Shown: in pieces, positions 36,077 through 44,600 of the stretch
Layout of the letters: the number at the start of each line of letters is the position of its first letter
Position numbering within the stretch: the stretch's first letter is position 1
Origin: Vreelandella aquamarina
GTDB taxonomy: Bacteria; Pseudomonadota; Gammaproteobacteria; Pseudomonadales; Halomonadaceae
DNA: 44,934 bases
NCBI RefSeq assembly: GCF_900110265.1
Contig: NZ_FODB01000028.1
Location: forward strand, 1 to 44,934
Direction of reading: 5' to 3'
Program-made: the position numbers and the translations under genes
The notes under the pieces: model-generated
Told to the model about the DNA's origin: nothing
The model's database searches: none
What the model saw: only the letters and a program-made list of their open reading frames with translations

Positions 36077-36104
36077 AGGGCAAGGGAAGACAGACACTTG
36101 CCCT
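36077..36104. terminator. Hairpin after uvrD
   Basis: Arms AGGGCAAG (36077-36084) and CTTGCCCT (36097-36104) enclose a 12-base loop. The T-rich side (TTTTT on the complementary strand) faces leftward, and rightward the tail is ATAAAA, so rightward termination may be weak. Confidence 0.4.
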
Positions 36105-36193
36105 ATAAAAGCTGCTTAGCGCATACTGGCGGGCGGACACTGCGCTCACTGCGCTTATAAAAAACAGCCTATAATTTCGGAGTCATGCCCGCC

Positions 36194-37282
36194 ATGCAAC
36201 GCCGCCAATTTTTGAAAACCGCCGGCCTAGGTGCCGCCGGTGTCGCTGCTGCCCCCTTTGTTTCTACCGCCAGCGCTAACGAAACCTACACCTGGGATAT
36301 GGTCACCTCTTGGCCGAAGAATTTCCCCGCCCTGGGTACCGGTGCTAACGACTTTGCTCGTCGTGTGGAACAGCTCTCTAACGGCCGCATGCGCATTCGC
36401 GTTCACGGTGCAGGCGAGCTGGTACCGGCACTGGAAGTCTTTGATGCCGTCGCCGCAGGCACGGCTGAAATGGGTCACTCCGCGTCTTACTACTGGCGCG
36501 GTAAAGTCGCGGCTTCTCAGTTCTTCACCGCCGTGCCATTTGGCATGACCACCACCGAAATGAACGCGTGGCTGTACCACGGCGGTGGCCAGGAGCTGTG
36601 GGATGAGATCTACTCCAACCACAATCTGAAGCCGTTTGCCGTGGGTAACACCGGCACGCAGATGGCGGGCTGGTTCAAAAAAGAGATCAACTCCCTCGAC
36701 GATATGCAGGGCCTGAAGCTGCGCTTGCCGGGTCTCGCCGGTGAAGCCATGAACGGCATCGGTGTGAGCACCGTGAACATGGCCGGTTCAGAAATCTTCA
36801 CCTCGCTACAAACCGGTGCGCTAGACGCCGCTGACTGGGTGGGTCCGTATAACGACCTGGCCTTTGGCCTGCACCAAGTGGCAGACTACTACTACACGTC
36901 AGTGTGGAACGAGCCCTCTGCCGTCCTTGAAGGCACCATCAACCTGGATGCGTGGAATGCGCTGCCGGAAGACCTGCAGGACGTGATCCGCGAAGCGGCA
37001 CGCGCTTCTAACCTAGCGATGATCAGCGAGCTTGCCTACCGCAACGCCCAGGCCCTGGAAACGCTGGTGGAAGAGCACGGTGTGCAGCTGCGCACCTTCC
37101 CGGAAGACGTGATGGCCGCGCTGTACGAGTCGTCTAAAGAGGCCATTCAGCGTCAGGTAGATAGCGACGAAGAGTCTCGCCGCGTTTACGAATCCTACTC
37201 AGCGTTCCAGAAAGTGGTGCGCCCGTTTAGCGATGCAGGTGAGTACGCTTACCTGAAGAGCCGCGACAACGTAGGTGCATAA
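36194..37282 (+). CDS. Orphan Tat-exported TRAP binding protein (DctP family)
   Basis: A 362-residue periplasmic solute-binding protein with a twin-arginine signal: MQRRQFLKTAGLGAAGVAAA, ending STASA-NET. The mature part YTWDMVTSWPKNFPALG, GAGELVPALEVFDAV, HSASYYWRGK, LRLPGLAGEAM and DWVGPYNDLAFGLH is a close paralogue of the Sec-exported protein at 7695-8804. The Glu of the ligand/cation Glu-Trp pair is Asp here (AADWVGP against ATEWIGP). No TRAP permease genes are adjacent, so it may feed the permeases at 8976-10939 or a distant set. ATG at 36194 is preferred, because GGAG is 11 bases before it; an ATG at 36185 lies only 2 bases after that site. Confidence 0.88.
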   Translation: MQRRQFLKTAGLGAAGVAAAPFVSTASANETYTWDMVTSWPKNFPALGTGANDFARRVEQLSNGRMRIRVHGAGELVPALEVFDAVAAGTAEMGHSASYYWRGKVAASQFFTAVPFGMTTTEMNAWLYHGGGQELWDEIYSNHNLKPFAVGNTGTQMAGWFKKEINSLDDMQGLKLRLPGLAGEAMNGIGVSTVNMAGSEIFTSLQTGALDAADWVGPYNDLAFGLHQVADYYYTSVWNEPSAVLEGTINLDAWNALPEDLQDVIREAARASNLAMISELAYRNAQALETLVEEHGVQLRTFPEDVMAALYESSKEAIQRQVDSDEESRRVYESYSAFQKVVRPFSDAGEYAYLKSRDNVGA

Positions 37283-37288
37283 CCTGTT

Positions 37289-37316
37289 CTCGGCTAATGA
37301 CACTCGGCTAATGACA
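37289..37316. repeat. Tandem 14-base duplication
   Basis: CTCGGCTAATGACA occurs twice back to back (37289-37302 and 37303-37316), directly before the terminator stem. It is probably a recent replication slippage product in the 3' untranslated region. Confidence 0.85.
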
Positions 37317-37340
37317 AAAGGGCGCCTCGGCGCCCTTTTT
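37316..37340 (+). terminator. Terminator after the orphan binding protein
   Basis: Arms AAAAGGGCGC (37316-37325) and GCGCCCTTTT (37330-37339) with a 4-base loop are followed by T. The A and T flanks make it usable from both sides, so it may also serve the leftward thioesterase gene. Confidence 0.8.
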
Positions 37341-37373
37341 GCTGCTTTGTAGATAGAACAAGTGACAGAAAGC

Positions 37374-37787
37374 TTAGCCGTGTACGGCGCGAATACGCCC
37401 ATTGTCGTCCAGCGCCACCATCACAAAGCGTGCTTCGGTGACTTTCTGGCGCTCTTCAATATGGCGGCCGTGGGGCGGGCGCACCCATACCTCTACATCA
37501 ATTTTGATGGAGCTGTGGCCAATGTCTTGCACTTGAGTATACACGCTCACCATAGAGCCCACCCGCACAGGGCTGAGAAAGTCCATCGCCTCAATGGCCA
37601 CCGTGGCAGTGCGCCCGCCGGCTTCGCGCCCGGCGGCCAACTCCGCCGCTTGATCCATCTGATTCACCAGCCAGCCGCCAGGAATATCGCCATAGAGATT
37701 GGTATCTTGTCGAGAAGCCAGTAACTTTAAGGTGAGCTGCCCTTTTGGGGCGGGTACATCGTCCAAGTCGGTGTCCAGCGGTGTCAT
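37374..37787 (-). CDS. Acyl-CoA thioesterase, YciA-like hotdog fold
   Basis: A 137-residue hotdog-fold thioesterase. GQLTLKLLASRQDTNLYGDIPGGWLVNQMDQAAELAAGREAGG carries the family's Asn and Asp active-site positions, followed by VTVAIEAMDFLSPVRVG-like and KIDVEVWVRP strands. It hydrolyses acyl-CoA thioesters. Start at 37787 (MTPLDTDLDD) is a homology choice; no clear Shine-Dalgarno precedes it or the upstream in-frame start at 37889. It is divergent from the pstS-like gene. Confidence 0.85.
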   Translation of the reverse strand: MTPLDTDLDDVPAPKGQLTLKLLASRQDTNLYGDIPGGWLVNQMDQAAELAAGREAGGRTATVAIEAMDFLSPVRVGSMVSVYTQVQDIGHSSIKIDVEVWVRPPHGRHIEERQKVTEARFVMVALDDNGRIRAVHG

Positions 37788-37903
37788 AAGGTGGTCGCTT
37801 TGTAAGGTTATTGTTGTGATGTTACTCGGTGATACGGATGAGTGCCGTGTTGCTGCATCGCAACAGGCTGGCGATAGATAGTTAATCATAAGAGGGGTGA
37901 CGT

Positions 37904-38866
37904 TTGAAGGGCAATGGTTTGAAGCGCTATCGCTTGAGGTTTAACCAACACTACCGCCTCTGGTTGGCAGGCGGGCTGCTATTTTTTTGCGCCTGCGCTT
38001 GGGGGCAACCAAGCCCTGTTGGGGGCACTTTAGGGGCGGTTGGCTCCGACACCATGGCGGGGCTAATGCTACGCTGGGGGGAAGCGTTACATCACCGCTA
38101 CCCTGATATTACGCTGCAGTTTCAAGCAGGCGGTTCCGCCAGCGCACCGACCGCCTTGGTAGCGGGCACAACGCGCTTTGGGCCGATGTCGCGCCCGATA
38201 ACCGAGCGCGAGCGCCAGCAGTTTATCGAACGTTACGGCTACCCCCCTCACGAGCTGAGCGTCGCTCGGGATGCCCTGTTGCTGGTGGTTCACCGTCATA
38301 ACCCACTGGCATCGCTAACCCGCAAGCAGGCCGATGCCATCTTTTCCACATCGCTGGACTGCGGAGGACCCCAACCCATTCGCCGCTGGGAAGACCTGCT
38401 GCCCGCAGATCAGTGGCCCTATGGAAAAATTGCCCTGCACGGCCGAAATTTAGCCTCGGGCACCCATAGGCTATTTCAGGAACAGGCGCTATGTAACGGC
38501 CAGTTTCGCCGCGATATTAGCGAACACCCCGGCTCTTCAGCGGTGATTGCCGCCGTAGGCGAATCTCCCAACGCCATGGGCTATGCGGGCTATAACCACT
38601 TAAATCCCATGGTACGCGCGCTACCGCTGATCAACGATAAAGGCACTGCCATTACCCCCAGCGTGGCGACAATTCAGGACGATACCTACCCGCTCTCGCG
38701 GGATCTCTACCTTTACGTTAACCTGCCGCCCGGTGAGAGACTGCCGCCCGCCGAGCAGGCGTTTCTTGAACTGATTTTCTCGGATGAAGGGCAACAAATT
38801 GTACAAGCCGCTGGCTTTGTGCCTCTGCCTCAGACCCAGCGCTCACCTCTACTGCTTGGCGACTAA
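37904..38866 (+). CDS. pstS: PstS-like phosphate-binding protein
   Basis: A 320-residue periplasmic binding protein. A TTG at 37904 follows AGAGGGGTGACG, the best start in the frame. A signal peptide ends near residue 35 (FFCACAWGQ). GAVGSDTMAGLMLRWGEAL, FQAGGSASAPTALVAGTTRFGPMSRPIT, LLLVVHRHNPLASLTRKQ and GRNLASGTHRLFQEQALC are phosphate-loop features of the PstS family. The gene precedes the pst permease genes, but a Pho box lies after it rather than before it, so its expression may differ from theirs. Confidence 0.82.
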   Translation: MKGNGLKRYRLRFNQHYRLWLAGGLLFFCACAWGQPSPVGGTLGAVGSDTMAGLMLRWGEALHHRYPDITLQFQAGGSASAPTALVAGTTRFGPMSRPITERERQQFIERYGYPPHELSVARDALLLVVHRHNPLASLTRKQADAIFSTSLDCGGPQPIRRWEDLLPADQWPYGKIALHGRNLASGTHRLFQEQALCNGQFRRDISEHPGSSAVIAAVGESPNAMGYAGYNHLNPMVRALPLINDKGTAITPSVATIQDDTYPLSRDLYLYVNLPPGERLPPAEQAFLELIFSDEGQQIVQAAGFVPLPQTQRSPLLLGD

Positions 38867-38867
38867 A

Positions 38868-38885
38868 CTGTCACTTAACTGTCAT
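38868..38885 (+). promoter_or_regulatory. Pho box controlling pstCAB-phoU
   Basis: CTGTCACTTAACTGTCAT holds two 7-base repeats, CTGTCAC and CTGTCAT, with a 4-base AT spacer, fitting the PhoB-box consensus. A weaker third unit CATGACG may follow at 38889-38895. It begins one base after the pstS-like stop codon and lies 77 bases before the pstC ATG. Confidence 0.78.
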
Positions 38886-38900
38886 AAACATGACGTAGGG

Positions 38901-38906
38901 TATAAA
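38901..38906 (+). promoter_or_regulatory. Probable -10 box of the Pho-regulated promoter
   Basis: TATAAA lies 15 bases after the Pho box, in the range expected for PhoB-activated promoters that lack a -35 box. Transcription would begin near 38913, before pstC. Confidence 0.5.
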
Positions 38907-38961
38907 GCTTCGGCCATGTACGTACTTTTTGCTACGGCACTCGTTTCTTTATGATGTCGAC

Positions 38962-40080
38962 ATGACTCCTCCACGGCTTCCTTTTTTGCGTCAGCCGCTG
39001 CGCCTTATCCACGACCGTATTGCGACCGGGCTAATCACCGCCGGTGGTATTGGTGTTCTGTTGGCCATCCTCGCCATTGGCGTTTTCCTTATTTGGGAAA
39101 CACTGCCGCTGCTGGCATTTGGTGACGCGTTTTCGCTCAGCACCTTATCACCGCTTGCCTGGGGTACTCTTAAAGCAGCCCTCGCCGCGATGCTGTTTGC
39201 CACGCCTATTGCGCTGGGTGCGGCCATGTATTCGGCGCTGTTTATGTCGACACGACTGCGCAGCCGGGTAAAACCTATTCTTGAGCTGATGGAAGCCATC
39301 CCCGGCGTGGTGGTGGGCTTTGTTGCCGGGCTACTGCTAGCGCCGTGGGTAGAGCGTCACTTAGCCAGCACTTTGCTAGTGATCGTTTGGCTACCGCTTA
39401 GCGCCGCATTGGCAGGCGGGCTCTGGTATCTCGCCAACGCCCGCCTGCGCCAGTGGCTGCCGCTCTCTTGGGCAGGCGTCTGGCTGATGCCGTGGCTGGC
39501 CATCATGGTCACGCTGGCCTTATGGCTATCTCCGCTGATGGAGCAAGCGTGGTTCGGCGGCGATCTTCGCCGCCTGCTCGACCAACAGTACGGGCTGGAC
39601 TACGCCACTCGCAACGCGCTAATTGTGGGGATTGCCATGGGGTTTGCGGTGATTCCCAGCATCTACTCGCTGGCAGAAGACGCCCTTGCCGATGTGCCCG
39701 CAAGTTTAATGGAGGGTGCCCAAGCCTTAGGGGCCAGCCGCTGGCAAGCGCTGTGGAAAGTGGCACTTCCCACGGCTGGGCCTGGAGTGTTTTCAGCGGT
39801 CATGATTGGTGCCGGGCGCGCCGTGGGCGAAACCATGATTGTGTTAATGGCCAGCGGCAACACCGCTCTCTTTAGCGCCAGCCCCTTTGAAGGGCTACGC
39901 TCGCTTTCTGCGTCTATTGCGATTGAGCTGCCGGAAGCTTCTCCCGGAGGCCTTACGTACCATCTACTAATTTTTGCCGCGCTATCCTTGTTTATCTTCA
40001 CCTTTTTAGTCAATACGTTAGCGGAAGTGGTGCGTCAACGTCTGCGGCGGCGCTATCAGCGTTTAGGAGGTAAACTCTAA
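38962..40080 (+). CDS. pstC: Phosphate ABC transporter permease PstC (short form)
   Basis: A 372-residue inner-membrane permease with about 6-8 spans. IHDRIATGLITAGGIGVLLAILAIGVFLIWETLPLL is the N-terminal span of the pseudomonad-type PstC, but the large periplasmic insert (about 300 residues in Pseudomonas PstC) is missing: the next block SLSTLSPLAWGTLKAALAAMLFATPIALGAAMYSALFM follows at once. The permease signature is SLMEGAQALGASRWQALWKVALPTAGPG with the EAA loop, then GRAVGETMIVLMASGN. The ATG at 38962 is preferred; a TTG at 38929 would add 11 residues. The stop overlaps the pstA start (TAATG). Confidence 0.9.
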   Translation: MTPPRLPFLRQPLRLIHDRIATGLITAGGIGVLLAILAIGVFLIWETLPLLAFGDAFSLSTLSPLAWGTLKAALAAMLFATPIALGAAMYSALFMSTRLRSRVKPILELMEAIPGVVVGFVAGLLLAPWVERHLASTLLVIVWLPLSAALAGGLWYLANARLRQWLPLSWAGVWLMPWLAIMVTLALWLSPLMEQAWFGGDLRRLLDQQYGLDYATRNALIVGIAMGFAVIPSIYSLAEDALADVPASLMEGAQALGASRWQALWKVALPTAGPGVFSAVMIGAGRAVGETMIVLMASGNTALFSASPFEGLRSLSASIAIELPEASPGGLTYHLLIFAALSLFIFTFLVNTLAEVVRQRLRRRYQRLGGKL

Positions 40081-41492
40081 TGCGCTGGTCATTTCGTCCA
40101 TCTCGTATCAGCGCTATGGGTAGTCTGCTGTGGCCCTGGTTGTGCGCCGCTAGCGTTGCCTTGTCGCTGCTGATGCTCGCCACGCTGCTCACCCTGCTCG
40201 CCACGCGCGGACTTGGCCACTTTTGGCCCGCCGCGCTGGAAGAGGCCACCCTTCACTCAGGCGAAACGGTCATCGGCCAGCCGGTGCGAGAAACCCCTCT
40301 GCCTAACACAGCGGGCATAGAGCGGCTCTACTTTACCGGCAACCGAGATATCGACGGCGCAAGCTGGCGCTGGGTGGCCCTGGACGATATCGACACCGTC
40401 GCCGTACCCGACGACCTCATCCGGTTAGAGCGCTCCCCCTGGGGCGACTTTATTGGTCGCCTAGAGGCCGTAGAGAGCGAAGGTCAGCGTTTTGAGGACG
40501 CCGCCGCCTGGGCGTTTGTCGCTCGAGCCCTGACACTGCCCGACAGCCAGCGCCCTAACGCACAACTCCAACTGACCGCCGCCAATGGGCACACCATTAC
40601 CCAGCCGCTGTCGGGCGTCACACTTTTTCAAGCGCCCAACGCCATGTCCTGGGGGCAGAAAGTCGTCGTCTGGAGTGAGCGCATTTGGCAATTCCTCAGC
40701 GAAGGCCCGCGTGCAGCCAATACCGGTGGCGGCGTTTGGCCCGCTATTTTCGGGACGGTGCTGATGGTGATCCTGATGTCGGTCATCGTGACACCGTTTG
40801 GCGTGCTGGCCGCCATTTATCTGAATGAAATCGCGCACCAGAACCGCCTGACCCGCTTAGTGCGCATCGGCGTGCGTAATCTCGCGGGGGTGCCCTCGAT
40901 TGTTTATGGGGTGTTTGGCCTTGGGGTCTTCGTTTACGGCATCGGCGGCTCCATTGACAGCTGGTTTTTTGAGGATGCGCTGCCCTCGCCCACCTTTGGA
41001 ACCGGCGGCCTGCTCTGGGCATCGTTGACCCTGGCGCTGCTAACGCTGCCGGTCGTCATCGTAGCCACCGAAGAGGGGCTGGCGCGTATTCCCGACGCCC
41101 AGCGGGAAGGTGCAGTGGCGCTGGGTGCCACCCGTTTGGAGATGCTGACCCGCGTGGTACTACCCATGGCGACACCAGCGATGCTCACCGGTGTGATTTT
41201 GGCGGTAGCTCGAGCCGCAGGGGAAGTCGCCCCGCTGATGCTAGTGGGCGTGGCGAAACTGGCCCCGCAAATGCCCGTCGATGGCGAATTTCCCTATCTG
41301 CATCTAGAGCGCAAGTTTATGCACCTCGGCTATCATTTATTTGATACCGCTTTTCACGGTGAAGATGTCCAAGCCGCTATCCCACTGGTGTTTGCCACCG
41401 CTCTGCTGTTAGTGCTGATTGTGCTGGTGCTTAATCTAACTGCCATATTTCTGCGTCATTATTTAAGGCGTCAACGAGGGAACGAATGCTAG
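40080..41492 (+). CDS. pstA: Phosphate ABC transporter permease PstA
   Basis: A 470-residue inner-membrane permease, longer than E. coli PstA because of a periplasmic insert of roughly residues 50-195 between the first span and the permease core, as in Pseudomonas PstA. The core has [43 protein letters not shown], the EAA loop [26 protein letters not shown] and [14 protein letters not shown]. It pairs with PstC. Its end overlaps pstB by 7 bases. Confidence 0.93.
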   Translation: MRWSFRPSRISAMGSLLWPWLCAASVALSLLMLATLLTLLATRGLGHFWPAALEEATLHSGETVIGQPVRETPLPNTAGIERLYFTGNRDIDGASWRWVALDDIDTVAVPDDLIRLERSPWGDFIGRLEAVESEGQRFEDAAAWAFVARALTLPDSQRPNAQLQLTAANGHTITQPLSGVTLFQAPNAMSWGQKVVVWSERIWQFLSEGPRAANTGGGVWPAIFGTVLMVILMSVIVTPFGVLAAIYLNEIAHQNRLTRLVRIGVRNLAGVPSIVYGVFGLGVFVYGIGGSIDSWFFEDALPSPTFGTGGLLWASLTLALLTLPVVIVATEEGLARIPDAQREGAVALGATRLEMLTRVVLPMATPAMLTGVILAVARAAGEVAPLMLVGVAKLAPQMPVDGEFPYLHLERKFMHLGYHLFDTAFHGEDVQAAIPLVFATALLLVLIVLVLNLTAIFLRHYLRRQRGNEC

Positions 41493-42298
41493 CGTTATCG
41501 TCCGCCAACCCAGCTCAAGCACCGGTAACTCGATTTTCAGCCGAGACCTGCTGTTTGAGCATCAACCAGTTTCACCTCGCTTATGCGGGGAAAACGGCGT
41601 TGCGCGACCTAACGCTTGACGTGCCTCGCCATCGAGTCACCGCTTTCATCGGCCCGTCGGGCTGTGGCAAATCTACTTTGCTGCGTGCGATTAATCGGCT
41701 GCATGACCTGAATGAGTCGGTGACGCACCATGGGCAAATCCAGTTAGAAGATCAGGACATCCACGCCCCGCAGATGAACGTTACCGAGCTGCGACGCCGT
41801 GTGGGCATGGTGTTTCAAACGCCCAACCCGTTTCCGATGTCGATCTATGAAAACGTGGCGTTTGGGCTGCGCCTGCAGGGGCGCCTGCCTAAGCGCAAAC
41901 GCGACGATATTATCGAGTGGGCGCTCACCTCAGCCGCCCTGTGGGATGAGGTGAAAGATCGCCTGCACCGTTCCGCGTGGCAGTTATCCGGTGGGCAGCA
42001 GCAGCGCTTAGTGATTGCCCGCACGCTGGCCGTACAGCCCGATGTATTGCTATTGGATGAGCCTGCCTCGGCGCTCGACCCTATTTCTACGCTTAAAATT
42101 GAAGAGCTAATTCGTAACCTGAAATCCCAGCTCACGCTGGTACTGGTTACCCACAATATGCAGCAAGCCGCACGGGTATCCGACTACACGGCTTTTTTGC
42201 AGCAAGGTGAACTCGTTGAATACGGGCCAACGGATCAAGTGTTCACCAACCCGCGTTTACAACGCACTGAAAACTACATTACCGGCCGCATGACCTAG
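41486..42298 (+). CDS. pstB: Phosphate ABC transporter ATPase PstB
   Basis: A 270-residue ABC ATPase powering phosphate import. Walker [12 protein letters not shown] (near 57), Q-loop [25 protein letters not shown] with the PstB-specific P-N-P-F-P-M-S-I, signature [16 protein letters not shown], Walker [14 protein letters not shown] and the switch His in LVTHNMQQA are present. GAGGGA precedes the ATG. About 20 extra N-terminal residues precede the usual start. Confidence 0.96.
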   Translation: MLALSSANPAQAPVTRFSAETCCLSINQFHLAYAGKTALRDLTLDVPRHRVTAFIGPSGCGKSTLLRAINRLHDLNESVTHHGQIQLEDQDIHAPQMNVTELRRRVGMVFQTPNPFPMSIYENVAFGLRLQGRLPKRKRDDIIEWALTSAALWDEVKDRLHRSAWQLSGGQQQRLVIARTLAVQPDVLLLDEPASALDPISTLKIEELIRNLKSQLTLVLVTHNMQQAARVSDYTAFLQQGELVEYGPTDQVFTNPRLQRTENYITGRMT

Positions 42299-42328
42299 GC
42301 CCAACCGACGTTACGTCAGGAGTGCTCA

Positions 42329-43054
42329 ATGGATATTACGAGCGATAGCCACAGCCAGCATATCTCTCGCCAGTTCAACCAGGAGCTGGAAGAGCTGAAA
42401 ACCCACCTGATGGCCATGGGCGGTCTGGTGGAAAAACAGGTACAAGACGCCGTTCACGCCCTGTTGGAAGGCGACAGCCGTCTGGCCGAAAAAGTGCGTG
42501 ACAACGACCGCCAAGTGAACGACCTGCAACTGCAGATTGATGATGAGTGTACTCGCGTCCTGGCCCGTCGCCAGCCGGCTGCCTCGGACCTTCGTCTGGT
42601 GCTGGCCGTTATTCGTGCCACCTCAGACCTTGAGCGGATTGGCGATGAGGCGAGCAAAATTGCCCGCAACGCCCTACTGCTGAGTGAAAACAGCGGCGGC
42701 ATTCGTGGCCTGGTCGAAGTGCGTCACATCAGTGAACACGTGCGTAAAATGCTGCGCGATGCACTGACGGCTTTTGCCCGCTTCGATACCGAACTTGCCA
42801 TGCAGGTTGTGCGTGAAGATGAGTCGGTGGATGACGAATACGGCAGCGCCATGCGCTCTCTAATGACCTTTATGATGGAAGACTCCCGCTCTATTAGCTC
42901 CGTCCTCAGCATCATGTGGGTACTGCGGGCACTAGAGCGTGTGGGCGACCACGCCAATAACCTGGCAGAGTACGTGGTCTACCTGGTGAAGGGCCTGGAT
43001 ATTCGCCACAGCGACCCCGACACCTTAGAGCAGAAGGTGCTTAAAAAGTCTTGA
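42329..43054 (+). CDS. phoU: Phosphate regulon negative regulator PhoU
   Basis: A 241-residue cytosolic protein of two three-helix bundles. ISRQFNQELEELKTHLMAMGGLVEKQ opens it. The metal-binding motifs are RATSDLERIGDEASKIAR and LERVGDHANNLAEYVVYL (E-x-x-x-D-x-x-x-D type). It silences PhoR-PhoB signalling when phosphate is plentiful, via the Pst transporter. CAGGAG precedes the ATG. It is the last gene of the pst operon, before a terminator. Confidence 0.95.
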   Translation: MDITSDSHSQHISRQFNQELEELKTHLMAMGGLVEKQVQDAVHALLEGDSRLAEKVRDNDRQVNDLQLQIDDECTRVLARRQPAASDLRLVLAVIRATSDLERIGDEASKIARNALLLSENSGGIRGLVEVRHISEHVRKMLRDALTAFARFDTELAMQVVREDESVDDEYGSAMRSLMTFMMEDSRSISSVLSIMWVLRALERVGDHANNLAEYVVYLVKGLDIRHSDPDTLEQKVLKKS

Positions 43055-43080
43055 CCTAGCAGGTAATTCCTCCTGCAATA

Positions 43081-43112
43081 CGCCCAGATGACACATCTGG
43101 GCGTTTTTATTT
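43081..43112 (+). terminator. Terminator of the pst-phoU operon
   Basis: Arms CGCCCAGATG (43081-43090) and CATCTGGGCG (43094-43103) with a 3-base loop are followed by a T-rich run (43104-43112). The cysZ ribosome binding site starts directly after it. Confidence 0.85.
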
Positions 43113-43123
43113 AAGGAGCAAGC

Positions 43124-43858
43124 ATGGTGGATGCAATAACGGCGCTGAGCCAAGGCACACGTTTGGTGTACCAAAAAGGGCTGCGGCGCTACATTTTTCT
43201 GCCGATCCTGGTCAACCTCATCGTGTATGCCAGCATGCTAAGCTTGGTGCTCAACCGCTTTGATAGCTGGCTCGACAGTGCCATGACCATGGTCCCCAGC
43301 TGGTTGGAGTGGCTCTCTTGGCTTATCTGGCCGCTCTTCTTCGTTAGCCTCTTGGTGGTGATCTTTTTTACCTTCACCCTGGTGACACATCTGATTGCCG
43401 CGCCGTTTTACGGCTTTTTAGCCGCTAAAGTCGAGCGTCAAGCCACAGGACGGGAACCGTTGGATGATCGCGGGCTAGCTAAAACGGCCATCGATGCACT
43501 GGGTCGCGAACTGGTCAAGCTCGGCTATATTCTGCCGCGCATGGCGGCGCTGTTTATTCTCAGCTGGATACCAGGCCTCAATCTGTTGGCACCGATCTTG
43601 TGGGCACTGTTTTCCGCCTGGGTGATGGCCATCACTTACCTTGATTACCCGATGGATAACAACAAGGTCACGTTTCGCGATATGCGCAGCCGTCTCTCGC
43701 ACCGCTGGTGGCCAAGCCTCACCTACGGCGGGCTGATCATGCTGGTCACCTGGATCCCGCTTGCCAATCTGTTTTTAATTCCTGGCGCCGTAGCGGGGGC
43801 GGTGCTGATGTGGGATGGTCACTACCGTGACACCCAAGATGTTGTCGCACGTCGTTAG
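43124..43858 (+). CDS. cysZ: Sulfate transporter CysZ
   Basis: A 244-residue inner-membrane protein importing sulfate for cysteine synthesis. Hydrophobic segments lie at about 25-45, 60-92, 140-170 and 205-232. LRRYIFLPILVNLIVY, HLIAAPFYGFLAAKVE and ITYLDYPMDNNKVTFRDMRSRL are family marks. AAGGAG lies 7 bases before the ATG, immediately after the phoU terminator, so it needs read-through or a promoter near 43051-43079. Confidence 0.93.
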   Translation: MVDAITALSQGTRLVYQKGLRRYIFLPILVNLIVYASMLSLVLNRFDSWLDSAMTMVPSWLEWLSWLIWPLFFVSLLVVIFFTFTLVTHLIAAPFYGFLAAKVERQATGREPLDDRGLAKTAIDALGRELVKLGYILPRMAALFILSWIPGLNLLAPILWALFSAWVMAITYLDYPMDNNKVTFRDMRSRLSHRWWPSLTYGGLIMLVTWIPLANLFLIPGAVAGAVLMWDGHYRDTQDVVARR

Positions 43859-43875
43859 AACACGCAGCCATACGC

Positions 43876-43903
43876 AAAAAACCCCGTCGGAGCGGGGTTT
43901 TTT
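43876..43903. terminator. Bidirectional terminator, cysZ / secreted protein
   Basis: Arms AAAAAACCCCG (43876-43886) and CGGGGTTTTTT (43893-43903) pair perfectly with a 6-base loop, with T runs on both strands. It separates two convergent genes. Confidence 0.87.
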
Positions 43904-43922
43904 GTGGAATTAATATCAACGC

Positions 43923-44249
43923 TTACCAACGAAGATCATCACCTTCATCACGGTTCAGCTCGCTAGCATCATAGCCAGCTTTACTGGTAGCCACGCTGTT
44001 GGAATCGCTGACGCTGCTTGAAGTGGAGTAGTCCAGCGTATCGCCTTCATTACGGGTCAAGTCACTAGCAGAGTACTGAGCCGGGCCTGACGTATTGTGC
44101 GAGTTAGGCTGCATCACATCGTGTCCTGCAGAGCGGTCTTTGTTGAGTTCAATGGATGTTTGGGCAAATGCCATCGGACTTGCTACCAAACCAAAAGCAA
44201 CACCTAACACTGCAGCTTTTTTAGCTAACTCTTTGTCTTTGAAAAACAT
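43923..44249 (-). CDS. Small secreted acidic protein with a two-fold repeat
   Basis: A 108-residue protein; the ATG at 44247-44249 follows AAAGGAG. A Sec signal occupies about residues 1-29 (KKAAVLGVAFGLVASPMAFA-QTS). The mature part is hydrophilic, acidic and rich in Ser, Asn and Asp. It holds two related units, YSASDLTRNEGDTLDY and YDASELNRDEGDDLRW, separated by a Ser-rich linker (STSSSVSDSNSVAT). I know no family. The composition suits a periplasmic or extracellular protein of a halophile. It is convergent with cysZ, and upstream lies an AT-rich gap and then an IS110-type element. Confidence 0.75.
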   Translation of the reverse strand: MFFKDKELAKKAAVLGVAFGLVASPMAFAQTSIELNKDRSAGHDVMQPNSHNTSGPAQYSASDLTRNEGDTLDYSTSSSVSDSNSVATSKAGYDASELNRDEGDDLRW

Positions 44250-44600
44250 AAATTACTACTCCTTTAACATTGAGCCAGTCGACGTAGAGTGGAAACCAAT
44301 TAAGCGACTACGACTAATGGCTAACTTTACATCTCGCCAATGCATACATGATGCCAAAAACACTAAATTAATTAAATATCTTTTAAAAACATAAATTTAT
44401 TTTTTTCAATTTCGCGCAATATAAAGCCGCAAAATCATTATCCATGCAAAAATATTGTGTAATAATGACACATGCGTCGGATAAGTGGCGCAAATTGACT
44501 CACTTGCCTCGCTGCCCAACCGCTTCATTATCCCCGCCAAGAGGGCAGCCATGCCATTCGCTGGGGTTTATGTGTTAGGATCGAGTAGACATCATGGATT
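44250..44600. other. AT-rich intergenic region
   Basis: About 350 bases without a credible gene. The part near 44360-44460 is much richer in A and T than the rest of the window and contains long A and T runs. It holds the promoter of the leftward secreted-protein gene somewhere. The left edge of the IS110-type element lies within or just before its right end, but no terminal marker is clear. Confidence 0.45.

Noticed and set aside
36170..36175. TATAAT just before the orphan binding-protein gene as a promoter of a nearly leaderless mRNA
   Set aside because: No -35 box at proper spacing, and a GGAG site fits an ordinary leader; probably chance in an AT-rich spot.
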